64,000 nucleotides of DNA from CAXBGS01 sp963975425 (GCA_963975425.1 CAXBGS010000008.1:62001-126000), one strand, 5' to 3'. Shown: positions 16,982 through 26,438, counted from the stretch's first letter. Made by a program: numbers and translations. The notes: generated from the sequence alone by a model not told the origin.

Positions 16982-17114
16982 GATGGATGGTAATCCCGCA
17001 AGTTCAGTGTCTTGTGCGCTCGACGGCTCTGCGCAGCGAGTCGCTCAAGATTCGCAATTAACAGAGCCGCCAGCCGGCCACAAGATCATCGCTTGCTAGC
17101 AGACACTCGCTGAG

Positions 17115-17933
17115 TCACCTGCGGCTCACAAACGCCGCCGGGTCGGCGTCGACCTGAGTTGGGATCTCGTTCAGCGAATCGATCATCGCACAACGATCGA
17201 GATCGCTTTCAAATCCATAGCGAACAAGATTGCGGCCGCCGGCAGTTTCACGCAGATGTTTCGCAAGCGACACACCGCTTTGCCGAAACGATTGCCAGGC
17301 TGCCAGCGCCGTTGCCGATCCTTGACCGATCAGATTTGCCGCAAACTTTTGCTGGCATGCCTCGGCCATCGCGCCGGCCAACAGGGTGTCTTCCCCCGTT
17401 GTCTCGCCATCGGTGCCGGCACAGACCAGCATGACGGTGCCGGCGCCCGCCAGCGAATCGACCACGGCGGACAGGTTCAAGAAACTCGCCGTGACCACAC
17501 GACCGGCATGCCGTGCGGCATTGATCGCTCGCGTGCCGTTGGTGGTCGTCAGAACGAGCGTCCGTCCCCGAACGATTTGTGCCGAATACTCGCCCGGTGA
17601 ATTCCCCAGGTCGAACCCTTCGATACGTTTGCATTGTCTTTCGCCGCACAACAGCGCATCACCACCAAGCCGTGTTTTCCATTGGCGTGCTTGTTCGATT
17701 TCTAAACACGTAATGATTTCTGCAGCCCCCGCGGCAAGCGCCGTGGCCATGACGGAAGTCGCGCGCAACACGTCGATCACCACCGCCACATCGGGCGACG
17801 ATCCAAGATCGGCCCCAGAGCCATCACTAGATATAGAGCCATCACTAGACCCAGAGCCATCAATGGACACGGAGCCATCACTGGACGCCGTACGGTCCAT
17901 GATAGGTGGGAGCAGCGAAACGGTAACATCCAT
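17115..17933 (-). CDS. comB: Probable 2-phosphosulfolactate phosphatase (ComB)
   Basis: ComB dephosphorylates 2-phosphosulfolactate to sulfolactate, known from coenzyme M synthesis in methanogens and also found in bacteria without that coenzyme. Motifs are VVIDVLRATSVMATALAAGA, CGERQCKRIEGFDLGNSP, TLVLTTTNGTRAI and CAGTDGETTGEDTLLAGAMAE, all matching the family; length (272) is slightly above usual. Residues about 16-39 are a hexapeptide repeat (xSxDGS) inserted between the first strand and the VVIDVLRATS motif. The gene starts 6 bases after the RND pump stop, so they likely share a transcript. Confidence 0.85.
   Translation of the reverse strand: MDVTVSLLPPIMDRTASSDGSVSIDGSGSSDGSISSDGSGADLGSSPDVAVVIDVLRATSVMATALAAGAAEIITCLEIEQARQWKTRLGGDALLCGERQCKRIEGFDLGNSPGEYSAQIVRGRTLVLTTTNGTRAINAARHAGRVVTASFLNLSAVVDSLAGAGTVMLVCAGTDGETTGEDTLLAGAMAEACQQKFAANLIGQGSATALAAWQSFRQSGVSLAKHLRETAGGRNLVRYGFESDLDRCAMIDSLNEIPTQVDADPAAFVSRR
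17818..17889. repeat. 4 x 18-bp tandem repeat inside comB
   Basis: Four direct 18-bp units (GAGCCATCACTAGACCCA type) abut exactly. On the coding strand they give hexapeptides ASSDGS, VSIDGS, GSSDGS and ISSDGS. The unit is a multiple of three, so copy changes keep the frame. The repeat sits in a loop region near the N-terminus, outside recognised ComB motifs. Confidence 0.9.
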
Positions 17934-17939
17934 GAGCGT

Positions 17940-20900
17940 TCAATGCTGGGGTGCCAGCGGTTTACCTTTCAACAATCGAAAACAAGCCGGTGTGAATCCC
18001 AGCGCGATCACGGTCGCACCGACAATTCCGCCGGCAATGACGATCATCATCGGCGGCCAAAACGCGCCGCCTCGCAAGATCAGCGGCAGAACACCGGCCA
18101 CCGTCGTCACCGACGTCGTCAACACGTGACGGGTCGCGCCATAAACGCTTTCCTCGATCGGGTGACGTTCCTCGGCGCCGACTTGGCATTCGTTCAGGAT
18201 CACAATCGAGTCGTTGACGGCCAGCCCCATCATGCCCGCGATACCGATCAGCGAGACGATTCCGATGGGATAGCTGAACAACCACAGGCTGACGAGTCCG
18301 AGTCCGACCGACAAGACAGCAACACCGGCAATGATGCCCGCCAAACGGAATGATCCGAACGTCAAAACCAAGACCGCAATCATCAGGACAACGACGATTG
18401 ACGAATACAGCACCAAGTTGCCAATCGCCGAATCCCGTTCAAAACTGATCCCGCCAAAATCGTAACGGTAGCCCGGCGGCATTTTAAAATCACTGCGGTC
18501 AATCAACGACTTAAAATCGTCTTCCACCGCGATCGGCAATTCGCCTGCTTGAATGTACGCATTGACGATATTGCAGCGGGAAGAGTTGCGACGATAGATG
18601 CTAAAGATTTGTTGGTCGACCGACCACTCGGCGACACTGCCCAGCGGCATGATGCGAGGTAGCGGGCGGTCACTGTCAACGTTATCGCGTCCCGGTAATG
18701 AGACTTCGGTTATCAGTGGCAGGGAAAGCACGCGTTCGGGATTGTTGGCATAATTATTGGCCAACCGAACGCGAATCGGAATCTCCTCAACTTCTTCACT
18801 CAAGTTTGCTGCAACACGACCGTCCAAGCAGTCACGGATTTGTCTCGAAATGACTTCATCCTTTAGCCCCGCTCGTTCGGCCTCGCTTTGATTCACATCC
18901 ACGCCAAACAACGGACCGCCCGCATCCAGCGTTGTGCGGGTATGAATCACTCCGGGAACTTGCATCAGCAACTGTTGCGTCTGTTCGCCCAGTTCGGCCA
19001 GTCGCTCGAGTGATGGGCCATAAATCCGAAACTCGATCGGCGCGGGGGCCGGCGGCCCTTGTTCCAGCTGTGTGACAATGCATTGTGCCTCGAGCAACTT
19101 TTGATCGAGCGCCGCTTGCACACGTTGAATCAAATCGATGGTCACTGCTGGTGTCTTTAGCTGCACCAATCCTTGGGCATAGTTGGGACGATTGTCTTCC
19201 AGCGCGACCATGCTGTAGTGAACCTTCGGCGCGCTTTTGCCGACGAACATAGCGACGCTTTCGACCTCGGGGTGCGCTAGTACGATCTCACGTGCGCGTG
19301 CGGCGGCCTGTTGCGTTTGCACCACCGACGCGTGTGTTGGCAGCCTGACCGAAAAGTGAAAGTGATCGCGTTCGGCAGCGGGAAAAAACTGCTCTTTCAA
19401 TGTCGGTGCGACCGAGAACCCGATGACGGGCACTGCTGCTGACAAAATCACCAGCAACAACGGAAATCGCAATCCGAATTTCAGGAATCGATAGTATGTC
19501 CCCGCCAGTAAACCTCGCCGGGGCGGAACATACTTGACCTGGACGGTCGTCGCGAGAATCTGGTCAGAAAGCCGATCGGTCACGCGCGGACGCAGCAGCC
19601 AGCCGGCCAATATCGGGATGATGGTCAGTGACAACATTAACGATCCAACGAGGCATGCGATCACCGACCAGCCAAGTTGTTCCATAAACTCGCCGGTCGG
19701 TCCGCCCAACATCAAGATCGGCGCGAAACCCAGAATCGTGGTGACGTTGGAACCTAACAGCGGTGTGGCTAAGCGGCGAACACTCTGTTGGCAAGCTTCC
19801 ATCGCGGACGTACCGCCATCGAGCCGCCTTTGGATATCGTCGACGATGATGATCGGATTATCGATCAACATTCCCAGCGCGAGAATCAATCCCGCGATCG
19901 ACATTTGATGCAACCCAATGTCAAACGGGATCATCAAAAAGAATACGACACCCAGTGTCAGCGGCAGTGCGGCGCAAATCGGGATTGCCGCTCGCCACCC
20001 CATCATCAGACAAACCACAACGACGACAAGCATCATGCCCATGCCAAGGCTCTCGTACAGGTTCGAGGCGCGCTCATCGGTGTAACGTTTCTGGCTAAAC
20101 AAGACGGTCATGGCCAGTTCGTCCGGCAGCAATTGCTCGAACTCTTCCAACACGACTCGTTGGCGCTGTGTCCAGAGATCGATGCCGTAAGCATCGTCCA
20201 TGCGGGTTGCGATCACGGCCGCACGGTGTCCGCCGACAAACACCGATTCATCCAGCGGTTGCCGTTCGCCACGATGAATCGTGGCCACATCGCCCAGTTG
20301 CAACTGTCGATCTTGTTCATCACCGCGAAGCACAAGGTCGCGAAGTCGATCCAAGTTTTCGATGTCACCCGACAAGCTGACCGGCATCGTGTGGCCTTGC
20401 GACTGCGACAGCGCATCCAGCCCTTCGGAGTCACGTGCGCGAATACGATCGCCGACTTCCGCCACCGTCAGCATCGTCGACGCGATCACACCTTCATCGA
20501 TCTCGACCAGTATTTCTTCGCTGGGTACGCCAAAGGTTTCGGTGTACCGGGTTCCGGTCACGAAACTGAGTCGATTGTCCAATTCTTTCGCCCAGCGCGC
20601 CAGCACCCCCGGCTCGCTCGATCGCGATTCACCGCTGGATCGAGGTTTTTCGTACAGCGCGATGATGCGCGAATGCGAACTCCAGCGTCGTTCATCGACC
20701 AACACGGGGACGGTCGCGCGAGGCGGTAATTCACCTGTCACTTCGGACAGCGTGTCCTGGATTTTGGCCCAAGTCGATGTCACGTCATCGATCTCATCGA
20801 CCAAGCGAATGAAGACCAGCGAGACACCGCGCAGTGAGGAAGATTCGACCGACCGAACCGATCCGGCTTCGCGAACGGCCCTTTCGATCGGCTCCGAAAG

Positions 20901-21080
20901 CAACGATTCGACTTCGAGCGGTTCGGCGCCGGGCAGTTGCGTCGTCACGTACCCCCACCGCACTTGGCTTTTGGGATCCTCACGCGAGGAGCGCGTGCTG
21001 AATCCGGCGACGCCACTAACGCCAATCAGGGCGAGTGCCAAAATCACCAATCGAGGGTCTTCAAAGGCTCGACGCATCAT
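17940..21080 (-). CDS. RND-family efflux transporter permease (AcrB/HAE1-like)
   Basis: An inner-membrane proton-driven efflux pump subunit of 1046 residues, the normal RND length. It shows the N-terminal helix, two periplasmic loops, and two sets of membrane helices. The fourth helix carries GMLIDNPIIIVDDI, the position of the proton-relay aspartates, followed by RRLATPLLGSNVTTILGFAPI. The second half has GIAGMMGLAVNDSIVILNEC. It overlaps the adaptor gene upstream by 4 bases. No outer-membrane TolC-like partner is encoded in the window. The substrate is unknown; adjacency to comB could hint at an organosulfonate or be chance. Confidence 0.92.
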   Translation of the reverse strand: MMRRAFEDPRLVILALALIGVSGVAGFSTRSSREDPKSQVRWGYVTTQLPGAEPLEVESLLSEPIERAVREAGSVRSVESSSLRGVSLVFIRLVDEIDDVTSTWAKIQDTLSEVTGELPPRATVPVLVDERRWSSHSRIIALYEKPRSSGESRSSEPGVLARWAKELDNRLSFVTGTRYTETFGVPSEEILVEIDEGVIASTMLTVAEVGDRIRARDSEGLDALSQSQGHTMPVSLSGDIENLDRLRDLVLRGDEQDRQLQLGDVATIHRGERQPLDESVFVGGHRAAVIATRMDDAYGIDLWTQRQRVVLEEFEQLLPDELAMTVLFSQKRYTDERASNLYESLGMGMMLVVVVVCLMMGWRAAIPICAALPLTLGVVFFLMIPFDIGLHQMSIAGLILALGMLIDNPIIIVDDIQRRLDGGTSAMEACQQSVRRLATPLLGSNVTTILGFAPILMLGGPTGEFMEQLGWSVIACLVGSLMLSLTIIPILAGWLLRPRVTDRLSDQILATTVQVKYVPPRRGLLAGTYYRFLKFGLRFPLLLVILSAAVPVIGFSVAPTLKEQFFPAAERDHFHFSVRLPTHASVVQTQQAAARAREIVLAHPEVESVAMFVGKSAPKVHYSMVALEDNRPNYAQGLVQLKTPAVTIDLIQRVQAALDQKLLEAQCIVTQLEQGPPAPAPIEFRIYGPSLERLAELGEQTQQLLMQVPGVIHTRTTLDAGGPLFGVDVNQSEAERAGLKDEVISRQIRDCLDGRVAANLSEEVEEIPIRVRLANNYANNPERVLSLPLITEVSLPGRDNVDSDRPLPRIMPLGSVAEWSVDQQIFSIYRRNSSRCNIVNAYIQAGELPIAVEDDFKSLIDRSDFKMPPGYRYDFGGISFERDSAIGNLVLYSSIVVVLMIAVLVLTFGSFRLAGIIAGVAVLSVGLGLVSLWLFSYPIGIVSLIGIAGMMGLAVNDSIVILNECQVGAEERHPIEESVYGATRHVLTTSVTTVAGVLPLILRGGAFWPPMMIVIAGGIVGATVIALGFTPACFRLLKGKPLAPQH

Positions 21081-22333
21081 GGCGATTCATCGACGACGCG
21101 GACTTGCATTCCCGGTACGACTTTGTGAACACCGTCGGGAATCACTATCGCTCGGTCGGGCAAGGTTGATGTGACAAAAGCGCGAACGCCGTCGGTGTGG
21201 ATCACACTGACCTCGACTTTGACAACATTGTAAAGCGAATCGCCTTCGCTAATGGGAACCAGTTGGTAACAGGACCACAACCCGCGAACGCTGGCGACGA
21301 GTGAAGAGATCGGCAGCTCGACACAATCCGCTTCGACATATTTCGTTAACGTTACCGTGCAGGTTTGTCCGGGCAGCACGCGATCATCGGCGTCGACTTG
21401 CAAAGGAATGACGATGTCGACCGTGCGCGTCATGGCGTCGACTTGCGAAATCGCTCGCGGCTTGGAAAGATCGTATTGTCGTCCGCCAATTTCCAAATAC
21501 TTCGCGCCGCCGACCAGTTTCAAATTGGATTGTGGGATCGAAAAACGTGCCTCCAGCCGATCGGCTTCATTGATTCGCAGAACCGTTTGACCAGGCGAAA
21601 GCGTGACGCCTTCGTCTTGGGCCCGTTCGATACAGACACCATCGAACGGCGCCCGCAATATCGATTTTTCGAATTGGACGTCCAATTGTTTCAGCTGCGC
21701 ATCGATTGCGTCAACGCGGCTCGACTGAGCGGCGATGTCTTCGGCCCGCGAGCCCGATTCTAATTCTTCTAATCGTTGTTGGGCTTGTTCGACCGAGTGG
21801 ATCGCGGCGCTGTACGTGAACCGTGCTTCGTCGTATTCCTCTCGCGAGATCGCTTTGGTCGCGTAGATCCGCTTGGCCCGCTGGTAAGCGGTCTCGGCCC
21901 GTTTCATTTCGACATTCAATCGCAACACTTCGGATCGGGCCGCGCGAATCACCTCGTCCCGTTCACCTCGTTTTAATCGATCCAACAACGACAATTCGGT
22001 TTGTCGCCGCGTCAACAGCACGCCGCGTTCGGCTTCCAGGGCGGACGTATCGAGCCGGGCGATCACCGCGCCGGCGGCAATGAACTTGCCTTCGTCCACC
22101 GAAACGACTTGAAGTTGCCCCGGTAACTCAAACGACAATGCGGCCGTTCGGGCCGGTTCGATGCGGCCGTAATAGGTGATCGGGTATGCGAATGAACTTT
22201 GTCGATTCACGACCATGGCCGAGACCGGCAAAATCGTCGTCTTGGGCGGGGTATGGCCAATCCCTTTTTCACATCCCGATAGCAACAGCACTGGCGCTGC
22301 TAGGGTGATGAGGCAAAGGAAACGAAAAGGCAT
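21077..22333 (-). CDS. RND efflux periplasmic adaptor (membrane fusion) lipoprotein
   Basis: The adaptor connects the RND permease to an outer-membrane channel. The 418 residues start MPFRFLCLITLAAPVLLLSGCEKG, a lipoprotein signal with LSGC lipobox (Cys about 21). Then come a beta-barrel/lipoyl half motif (GRIEPARTAALSFELPGQLQVVSVDEGKFIAAGAVIARLD), a long helical hairpin (about 95-190) and the second lipoyl half (LRAPFDGVCIERAQDEGVTLSPGQTVLRI). The layout matches HlyD/AcrA-type adaptors. It is the first gene of the adaptor-pump-comB run. The leader upstream contains an inverted repeat (22400-22412). Confidence 0.92.
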   Translation of the reverse strand: MPFRFLCLITLAAPVLLLSGCEKGIGHTPPKTTILPVSAMVVNRQSSFAYPITYYGRIEPARTAALSFELPGQLQVVSVDEGKFIAAGAVIARLDTSALEAERGVLLTRRQTELSLLDRLKRGERDEVIRAARSEVLRLNVEMKRAETAYQRAKRIYATKAISREEYDEARFTYSAAIHSVEQAQQRLEELESGSRAEDIAAQSSRVDAIDAQLKQLDVQFEKSILRAPFDGVCIERAQDEGVTLSPGQTVLRINEADRLEARFSIPQSNLKLVGGAKYLEIGGRQYDLSKPRAISQVDAMTRTVDIVIPLQVDADDRVLPGQTCTVTLTKYVEADCVELPISSLVASVRGLWSCYQLVPISEGDSLYNVVKVEVSVIHTDGVRAFVTSTLPDRAIVIPDGVHKVVPGMQVRVVDESP

Positions 22334-22399
22334 ATCGCCGGACTCAGGAAAAGTGGTGGAAACCTAGCTGCAGTCAATGAGAGACTGCATCTTGTTTCG

Positions 22400-22412
22400 C
22401 GGCAAAAAGCCG
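22400..22412. promoter_or_regulatory. Inverted repeat in leader of RND adaptor gene
   Basis: CGGC-AAAAA-GCCG, 67 bases upstream of the adaptor start, with TGCA (22386-22389) and TGTTTC (22393-22398) to its left. The same order of elements is found at 9840-9867 in front of fliG. Possible RNA hairpin or protein-binding site; no characterised motif was recognised. Confidence 0.4.
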
Positions 22413-22499
22413 AGCAACGCAAAAGTACATTGTGAGCGAAAATAGGCATCGATTTAAGTCGAAACGAGCAACGAGTGCCCGATTTCTGCACAGGGGGCC

Positions 22500-22691
22500 C
22501 TAATAACGGTCCTGCTCTGGCTCGGCCCAGACATGCGGCTGGTCGTCGTTCCACTCGACGTGAATCACGCTGGGACGACAGCAGACCGGGCAATCTTCGA
22601 CGTATGACTGAGACCTTCCCTCGCCCGGATCGAGCGGAATCACGATTTCCTCGCCGCATCCGTCGCACACGTAAACGCCTTCATCGGTCAT
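22500..22691 (-). CDS. CPXCG-motif cysteine-rich small protein
   Basis: A 63-residue protein with two CxxC pairs: CDGCGEEI near the N-terminus (Cys 9 and 12) and CPVCCRPSVIHVEW in the middle. This is the layout of the CPXCG-motif cysteine-rich family, probable zinc ribbons found widely in bacteria, whose function is unknown. The C-terminal half is acidic (DDQPHVWAEPEQD). It starts with ATG at 22689-22691. It is separated from the RND adaptor by 166 bases and probably has its own expression. Confidence 0.8.
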   Translation of the reverse strand: MTDEGVYVCDGCGEEIVIPLDPGEGRSQSYVEDCPVCCRPSVIHVEWNDDQPHVWAEPEQDRY

Positions 22692-23080
22692 CGTCCCATT
22701 CCTGTGCTCGCGTTTTGCCGAGTTGTTTTGCCCGAATCAGTTGTTTTGCCCGAATCAGTCGTTTTGCCTGGATGTTGTACCCGGCTGATCTACCTGGACG
22801 AACGACTGGGCCGAATGCCCCGGGTGAATGTCCCGGGCGCAATTCCAGGCCCCTGCTCGATTCGCACTGCCCACCTGGTCCGGCCGGTGCCACTCTATCG
22901 TCTCTGGCCGTTCGGTTCGAGCGAGTTCCCCACGGCGAGCCGGCTAAATCGCGACTGCGTCCTCAGCCTCTGCGTTCTCAGCCTCTGCGTTGGCCGGTAG
23001 AATGTTCCGTTTCGATCTGACCGCCGCTCAATTTGATCGCTGCGGATCGATTCTTGGTTCCCTTCTGCACTGGCAACGTC
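22692..23080. repeat. Intergenic region with 18-bp and 15-bp direct repeats
   Basis: A 389-base divergent gap between the CPXCG gene and recQ without a convincing gene. It contains direct copies of an 18-bp unit (GTTTTGCCCGAATCAGTT; 22712-22768, four starts of GTTTTGCC, two full copies) and a perfect 2 x 15-bp repeat (CTCAGCCTCTGCGTT) at 22963-22992. Promoters for both genes must lie here but no clear -35/-10 pair was found. Confidence 0.7.
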
Positions 23081-26000
23081 ATGGCTGACACAGCGATCGA
23101 TCCGAACCTTCTGCTCTCGCGATTCGGATTAAGCGAGTTCCGCCGGGGACAACGTGACGTCGTCGACTCGCTGGCCGCCGGACATGACGTGATGTGCGTG
23201 ATGCCCACCGGTGGCGGAAAAAGTCTGTGCTATCAGCTGCCAAGTTTGGCCCGCGACGGAACCACGATCGTCGTTTCGCCGCTGATCGCATTGATGAAAG
23301 ATCAAGTCGACGCATTACAGACATTGGGCATCAACGCCAAACTGATCAACAGCAGCCTGACCGCCTCGCAACAGTCCGAGGTGATGCAAGAAGTCTCGGC
23401 CGGAACGTTGGACTTGGTGTACGTCGCCCCCGAACGGCTGCGCAACGGACGATTTCTGGACGCCGTTGCATCGGCAAACGTGTCGCTATTGGCCGTTGAC
23501 GAGGCGCACTGCGTCAGCGAATGGGGCCACGACTTCCGTCCCGACTACGCACGCCTGGGTCACTTTCGCGAACGTTACTTGCGAGGCGTTCAAACGATTG
23601 CCTTGACGGCAACGGCAACCCCCACGGTTCGGCAAGACATTGCGGATCTGCTGGGCCTGAAGGAACCGAAGGTTTTCGTCACCGGATTTGCCCGGACGAA
23701 TTTACGTTTCTCGGTCGGACAGGCGAAAACCGACCGCGAAAAAGATCAACAACTCGCCGACTACCTCAGCCAAGAAGACGGCGCGGGAATCATCTATGCC
23801 GCCACGCGTAAACGATGCGAAGAACTGGCCGATTGGCTGCCAGAAAAAATCCGCCGTCCCGTGGGCGTCTACCACGCCGGCCTTGAACCGGCCCAGCGTC
23901 ATGACGTGCAAGAACGGTTCATGAAAGGCGACTTGTCCGCGATCGTTGCCACCAATGCGTTCGGCATGGGCATCGACAAGTCCGACATCCGCTACGTCGT
24001 CCATTACAACATGCCCGGCAGTCTCGAAGCCTATTACCAGGAAGCGGGTCGGGCCGGTCGTGATGGACTCGACAGCGAATGTCGACTGCTTTTCTCATAC
24101 AGCGATCGATACGTCCAAGAATTCTTTATCGACAATCGCTATCCATCCAAAGAGACGATCCGCAAAGTCTATGAGTTCTTGCTTTCACGCCCCGAGGATC
24201 CGATCGAACTGACTTTGGACCAAGTTCGTCAAGCGATTGACTTAAAAGAGGGCAGCGAATCGATCGGAACCGCTGAAACCTTGCTGGCCCGTGCGGGCGT
24301 CCTGAAACGTCTGGACAGCAACTCGAACCAAGCGATTATCCGCATCGACGACGCCGCGCCGACGATGCTGGATTATTTGCCCCGAGAAGCAAAACTGCGG
24401 CGACGCGTGATGTCGGCGATTGAAAAAGTCATCGGGCGGCGGCGAGGCGAAGACGTCTATGTGCAGCCGACACGATTGATGGAGATGGCCGAAGTCGATC
24501 GCGAGCAACTCACACGCACCCTACGTGAACTGCGTCGATTGAAGACGTTCGACTATGTCCCGCCGTTTCGCGGCCGCGCCGTCCACGTCACACAACGCGA
24601 CGTGCCGTTCGAGAAACTGGATATCGACTTTGCCGAACTCGACCGGCGAAAAGCGGCCGAGTATCAAAAGCTGGAATCGGTGATCGGGTTCGCCAGAACC
24701 AGCGGTTGCCGACAACGCATCATCTTGGATTACTTCGGCGATCCCAACGCGGTCAACTGCGGCAGCTGTGATCGTTGCCAACCCGACACGCCCTCGCGGC
24801 CGAGCAAAGCCAGCAAGCTGAAAGCTGTTGGACCGATGCAAACGGTTGACCAAGCGTCACTGCTGCGCGGCATCCGCGTCACCCTGAGCGGAGTCACACG
24901 GATGCACGGTCGTTTTGGCAAGAATCTGGTCGCACAAATGCTATGCGGGTCAAAAAGTAAGAAACTGCAGCAGTGGAAACTGCACCGGCTTAGCACCTAC
25001 GGGATGTTGGCGCCGATGAAACAATCCGAAGTCGCCACCGTCATCGACGCATTGGTCGAATCAGGCCTGGTCGCGCAGCGCGAAGTCGATCAGCGCCGGC
25101 CGACCGTCGAAATCACCGATGCAGGTAAACGCGTGATGAAAGAGATCGATCCGTTGCCCGACAGCGTGCAGCTGGTCTATCCGATCGCCAAACGATTGGC
25201 GACGGTTGCCAGCAGTATTGAATCAGGCGACGTGCAAAGCCACACCACGGCCGTCGCGGGCAACGATGACGACGAATCTTACGAGGGTGACTCCTCGGCA
25301 CCCGACGCTGGTTCTGGTGAGTCGACGATCCGAGAAGAAATCGAACAAGAACTGGCGGACCGGCTGAAACGGTGGCGGCGAAAGACGTCGGCGGCCCTCG
25401 GATATCCCGCCTTTCGAGTGCTGACCAACGCGACCATCGATCGCATCGTCGAAGCACTTCCCCAGAACGCCGAGCAACTTGAAATGATCGCCGGCGTCGG
25501 CCAAGCGACCATGGAACAGTTCGGATACGACATCGTCGAACTGGTCCAGACCGTCGTTCGCTCGCACGCCGAAGCGGAATCGACCGCGAACGACCCCGAC
25601 GATGATCCGCAACAAGCGTCGAAAATACCGGGCGAATCAGGCTCGGCAGACGTAAGTGTCCCCGTCGATTCGCGTTCGATGGGTCGGCAAAATGCCGCAC
25701 CGCCGGCGAGCGGTTCACCTGGTGCGGTGGACACCCCGGATCACCGAGAGCCTCCTCTGGGCGAGGATTCTCGCGAGGGCAGGGATGTTCAGCAGAGAGA
25801 GGATGTTCCGCAAAGAAACGGCGACAATCACGGGGAATGTGATCGATCGGACGCCGAGAATGCCCACCCCGCCGCGAACCCAACAGGCCCCGCCGCGAAC
25901 CGAATGGGCGCGGCAGAGGACCAATGCGGCGACGCGACGGATGCGTATTGGACGTGGCGGTTGTTTCGGGACGGCTATTCCGCATCGCAAGTCGCGCAAA

Positions 26001-26140
26001 TTCGCCGTTGTGACGTGACACGGTTGGATCGAGATCTGGCCGTTGCGGCAGCGGCGGGTCACGAAGTCAGGTCCGATTGGTGGTCGGATCCGTCGGTTAG
26101 TCATCCGGTGGTGAAACCGGTACAATCATCGCAGTCATGA
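23081..26140 (+). CDS. recQ: ATP-dependent DNA helicase RecQ with long C-terminal extension
   Basis: RecQ is a 3'-5' DNA helicase of recombination and fork repair. I use the ATG at 23081 (MADTAIDPNLLLSRFGLSEF), giving 1019 residues; an ATG at 23033 adds 16 unconserved residues. Domains: DEAD helicase with MPTGGGKSLCYQLP (about residue 43) and DEAH (VDEAHCVSEWGHDFR); helicase C with ATNAFGMGIDKSDIRYV and QEAGRAGRDG; zinc-binding Cys (CRQRIILDYF and NCGSCDRC, about 542-567); RQC winged helix (about 590-690); HRDC (about 751-830). After an acidic low-complexity linker, a small helix-turn-helix-like end (about 955-1000, WRLFRDGYSASQVAQIRRC) follows. E. coli RecQ is about 610 residues. Confidence 0.95.
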   Translation: MADTAIDPNLLLSRFGLSEFRRGQRDVVDSLAAGHDVMCVMPTGGGKSLCYQLPSLARDGTTIVVSPLIALMKDQVDALQTLGINAKLINSSLTASQQSEVMQEVSAGTLDLVYVAPERLRNGRFLDAVASANVSLLAVDEAHCVSEWGHDFRPDYARLGHFRERYLRGVQTIALTATATPTVRQDIADLLGLKEPKVFVTGFARTNLRFSVGQAKTDREKDQQLADYLSQEDGAGIIYAATRKRCEELADWLPEKIRRPVGVYHAGLEPAQRHDVQERFMKGDLSAIVATNAFGMGIDKSDIRYVVHYNMPGSLEAYYQEAGRAGRDGLDSECRLLFSYSDRYVQEFFIDNRYPSKETIRKVYEFLLSRPEDPIELTLDQVRQAIDLKEGSESIGTAETLLARAGVLKRLDSNSNQAIIRIDDAAPTMLDYLPREAKLRRRVMSAIEKVIGRRRGEDVYVQPTRLMEMAEVDREQLTRTLRELRRLKTFDYVPPFRGRAVHVTQRDVPFEKLDIDFAELDRRKAAEYQKLESVIGFARTSGCRQRIILDYFGDPNAVNCGSCDRCQPDTPSRPSKASKLKAVGPMQTVDQASLLRGIRVTLSGVTRMHGRFGKNLVAQMLCGSKSKKLQQWKLHRLSTYGMLAPMKQSEVATVIDALVESGLVAQREVDQRRPTVEITDAGKRVMKEIDPLPDSVQLVYPIAKRLATVASSIESGDVQSHTTAVAGNDDDESYEGDSSAPDAGSGESTIREEIEQELADRLKRWRRKTSAALGYPAFRVLTNATIDRIVEALPQNAEQLEMIAGVGQATMEQFGYDIVELVQTVVRSHAEAESTANDPDDDPQQASKIPGESGSADVSVPVDSRSMGRQNAAPPASGSPGAVDTPDHREPPLGEDSREGRDVQQREDVPQRNGDNHGECDRSDAENAHPAANPTGPAANRMGAAEDQCGDATDAYWTWRLFRDGYSASQVAQIRRCDVTRLDRDLAVAAAAGHEVRSDWWSDPSVSHPVVKPVQSSQS

Positions 26141-26438
26141 CGCGACTCATTCGCCGCAGCCCGACGATGTGCCGTTGAAACTCTCACGCGTTTCGGCTGT
26201 TTTTCGGCTGACGGGTTTAATTGTGAGTTCAGCACGGCGATTCGGCTCGATTTTTTGACAGCGAGCTAGACTTTGTTAGTCGCGATTCCCCACGTGGTAC
26301 AAGCTTTGCTTGACGAATCCATCCGGGGTGGTACATAGGGCGGTCAATTGAATGCTGCCGCCACGAAAAAAGCGTTTTAAAGAATAAAAAATGCGAGAGG
26401 ACGCAATGAACGTGTCCCTCGTGCCTGAAAGGTAGGCA
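26141..26438. other. Intergenic region upstream of ftsH
   Basis: 298 bases between recQ and ftsH with no plausible gene. It contains the candidate promoter at 26310-26337 and, just before the ftsH ATG, AAGGTAGG as a ribosome binding site. Nothing else was recognised. Confidence 0.5.
26310..26337 (+). promoter_or_regulatory. Candidate sigma-70 promoter for ftsH
   Basis: TTGACG (26310-26315), a 16-bp spacer, and TACATA (26332-26337). It predicts a start near 26344 and a leader of about 95 nt before the ftsH ATG at 26439. Two of twelve bases in -35/-10 differ strongly from consensus, so this is plausible but unproven. Confidence 0.4.

Noticed and set aside
19788..21174. Two long plus-strand frames (19788-20729 and 20281-21174) opposite the RND pump gene.
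   Set aside because: RND motifs on the minus strand are intact; the opposite frames overlap each other and show no family.
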